Positions 4,502 through 5,321 of a DNA stretch of 5,321 nt are shown here, piece by piece; the first letter of the stretch is position 1; each line of letters opens with the position of its first letter. The DNA is from Nitrospirales bacterium. Lineage in GTDB: Bacteria > Nitrospirota > Nitrospiria > Nitrospirales > UBA2166. Location: positions 1 through 5,321 of the forward strand of contig JAJDBL010000116.1 of assembly GCA_029261375.1 (NCBI GenBank). The letters run 5' to 3'. Position numbers and translations under genes: made by a program. The notes under the pieces are model-generated. The model saw only the letters and a program-made list of their open reading frames with translations, ran no database searches and had not been told where the DNA came from.

Positions 4502-5134
4502 CTATCGCTCCGTGTTTCTCGGATAGTAGGCTTGGGGATGAGCCAGCTGGGTATCAACCATCGTGCGAAAGGCCCCCAGCAGTTGATCTAAACCGTCTGT
4601 ATCTGGTTCAAGTACGCGTAGTGCTTCCACCGTGGCTTCGACGGTGGATAGAGCATCGCTCGTGGGTTCCAGCCGAATCCGATATTGTCCAGGGGCCGAG
4701 GGGACCAGGCGATATTTGGGAAGTGCCTTCAACACGGGAAGCGATAGCAGTATCCGCTTGGCGTGCTTCCACGTCCCATCCAGGACCACCAGTTGATCTG
4801 GCGCGTCACACCGTGGCACCTCCGAAATAATTTGCGCATCAGGACTAGGAAATAACAACCCTGCTCGCGGGCCAAATGGAGGCAACAGACCACCGAGCTT
4901 ATCCACATGATCCACAACAAGGCTCGAGTTCCTCAACGCGTGATGAACCATTCGAGCCGTGTTGAACGGGTGATAGCGTTCGCGCATGTGCTGCACGATG
5001 ACGATCGACGTACGATTGTCAATGCTGGGAATGGTAGCGCAGTAGCAGGAGGCTATCGGCCTGAAACATCGATAGCATTTCTCGCGTGGCGCAATCCCAG
5101 GTAGTCGTGTTTGAGATTGCTGTGTACTCCGCAC
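4502..5134 (-). CDS. DTW-domain tRNA-uridine aminocarboxypropyltransferase
   Basis: This 210-residue protein is close to the usual length of the DTW family. The family enzymes (E. coli TapT/YfiP, human DTWD1 and DTWD2) transfer the 3-amino-3-carboxypropyl group of S-adenosylmethionine to uridine in tRNA, making acp3U (position 47 for TapT), in the cytoplasm. Visible signatures are an N-terminal cysteine cluster (C20, C23, C30, C32; probably metal-binding), the naming motif VLDGTWKHAKR (117-127, with D119, T121 and W122), and RIRLEPTSDALSTVEA (152-167), which holds the conserved LST-EA core. The GTG at 5132-5134 is chosen because an in-frame TGA lies directly before it, GAGGAAGAG sits just upstream, and the next ATG (residue 50) would remove the cysteine cluster. 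It starts 10 bases after the stop of the hydrate-epimerase-like gene and is probably co-transcribed with it. Confidence 0.9.
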   Translation of the reverse strand: MRSTQQSQTRLPGIAPREKCYRCFRPIASCYCATIPSIDNRTSIVIVQHMRERYHPFNTARMVHHALRNSSLVVDHVDKLGGLLPPFGPRAGLLFPSPDAQIISEVPRCDAPDQLVVLDGTWKHAKRILLSLPVLKALPKYRLVPSAPGQYRIRLEPTSDALSTVEATVEALRVLEPDTDGLDQLLGAFRTMVDTQLAHPQAYYPRNTER

Positions 5135-5144
5135 TCACTCTTCC

Positions 5145-5321
5145 TCACACGACCTGCAGCGGAACCAGAAAACGATTCTCAAACGGTGAGATGTAGCGTA
5201 ACCCTAATTTTTGAAAGGCGCCTTTTGGAATCCCAATGTCCGCTAGCCACAACTCTCCCGTTGTTCGTGAACCGAGTCCGGTTTTTGGAAGGGCTAACGT
5301 CATAGTTCGTGTGGCATTGAT
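5145..5321 (-). CDS. nnrE: NAD(P)H-hydrate epimerase, C-terminal end (partial)
   Basis: Only the last 58 codons are in the window; the rest lies beyond the right edge. The reading frame gives MTLALPKTGL (7-16), GELWLADIGIP (22-32), then LGLRYISPF (39-47) and a short tail before TGA at 5145-5147. The LALPKTGL and LADIGIP strings are typical of the end of the YjeF N-terminal domain. That enzyme epimerises damaged (R)-NAD(P)HX to the S form so that a partner dehydratase can repair it. The stop shortly after this segment indicates a stand-alone epimerase rather than a fusion ending in the NnrD-type dehydratase domain. The gene is probably cotranscribed with the DTW gene 10 bases downstream, whose ribosome-binding site begins at this stop codon (TGAGG). 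Family assignment rests on a short fragment. Confidence 0.72.
   Translation of the reverse strand: MNATRTMTLALPKTGLGSRTTGELWLADIGIPKGAFQKLGLRYISPFENRFLVPLQVV

Noticed and set aside
4899..4907. Perfect DnaA-box string TTATCCACA
   Set aside because: A single copy inside the DTW coding sequence, with no other boxes or AT-rich unwinding region; most likely chance.

Overview
The window looks like chromosomal DNA of a Gram-negative environmental bacterium, most likely Nitrospira or a close relative (Nitrospirota). This is inferred from a PEP-CTERM surface protein, a Tat-exported metallo-hydrolase, a lipoprotein, and an intergenic hairpin repeat at about 1730-1824 that resembles repeats I associate with Nitrospira genomes. 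No rRNA, tRNA, CRISPR array, transposase or phage gene is visible. The assignment is from recognition only, not from a database search.

Layout. 1-137 is non-coding with two small hairpins. 138-827 (minus) encodes a PEP-CTERM sorting-domain protein. 828-1837 is a 1-kb gene-free stretch. Its half nearest the PEP-CTERM gene is AT-rich and holds a CRP-like palindrome, a GC-rich hairpin, two strong GTGTAAA-N6-TTTACAC palindromes plus a decayed third site, all apparently embedded in three diverged tandem units of about 111 bp. Its other half is a mosaic of degenerate intergenic repeats. 1838-3438 (minus) is a two-gene operon: a cupin lipoprotein followed, with a 4-base ATGA overlap, by a Tat-secreted metallo-beta-lactamase-fold hydrolase. 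3439-3586 is a divergent intergenic region. 3587-4279 (plus) encodes an exported pentapeptide-repeat protein with 25 uninterrupted repeats. 4280-4501 separates two converging genes and contains another repeat fragment. 4502-5321 (minus) is a second operon: the C-terminal end of a probable NAD(P)H-hydrate epimerase, then 10 bases later a DTW-domain tRNA-modifying enzyme with a GTG start.

How the parts relate. Four of the six genes encode exported products: a PEP-CTERM protein, a lipoprotein, a Tat substrate and a secreted pentapeptide-repeat protein. The cupin/hydrolase pair is probably co-translated and works in or at the periplasm on an unknown substrate. The PEP-CTERM gene lies downstream of the elaborate palindrome array and is the only recognisable gene that array could control. 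The epimerase/DTW pair is housekeeping: metabolite repair and tRNA modification.

The most unusual feature is the array of palindromes at regular 111-112 bp spacing upstream of the PEP-CTERM gene.
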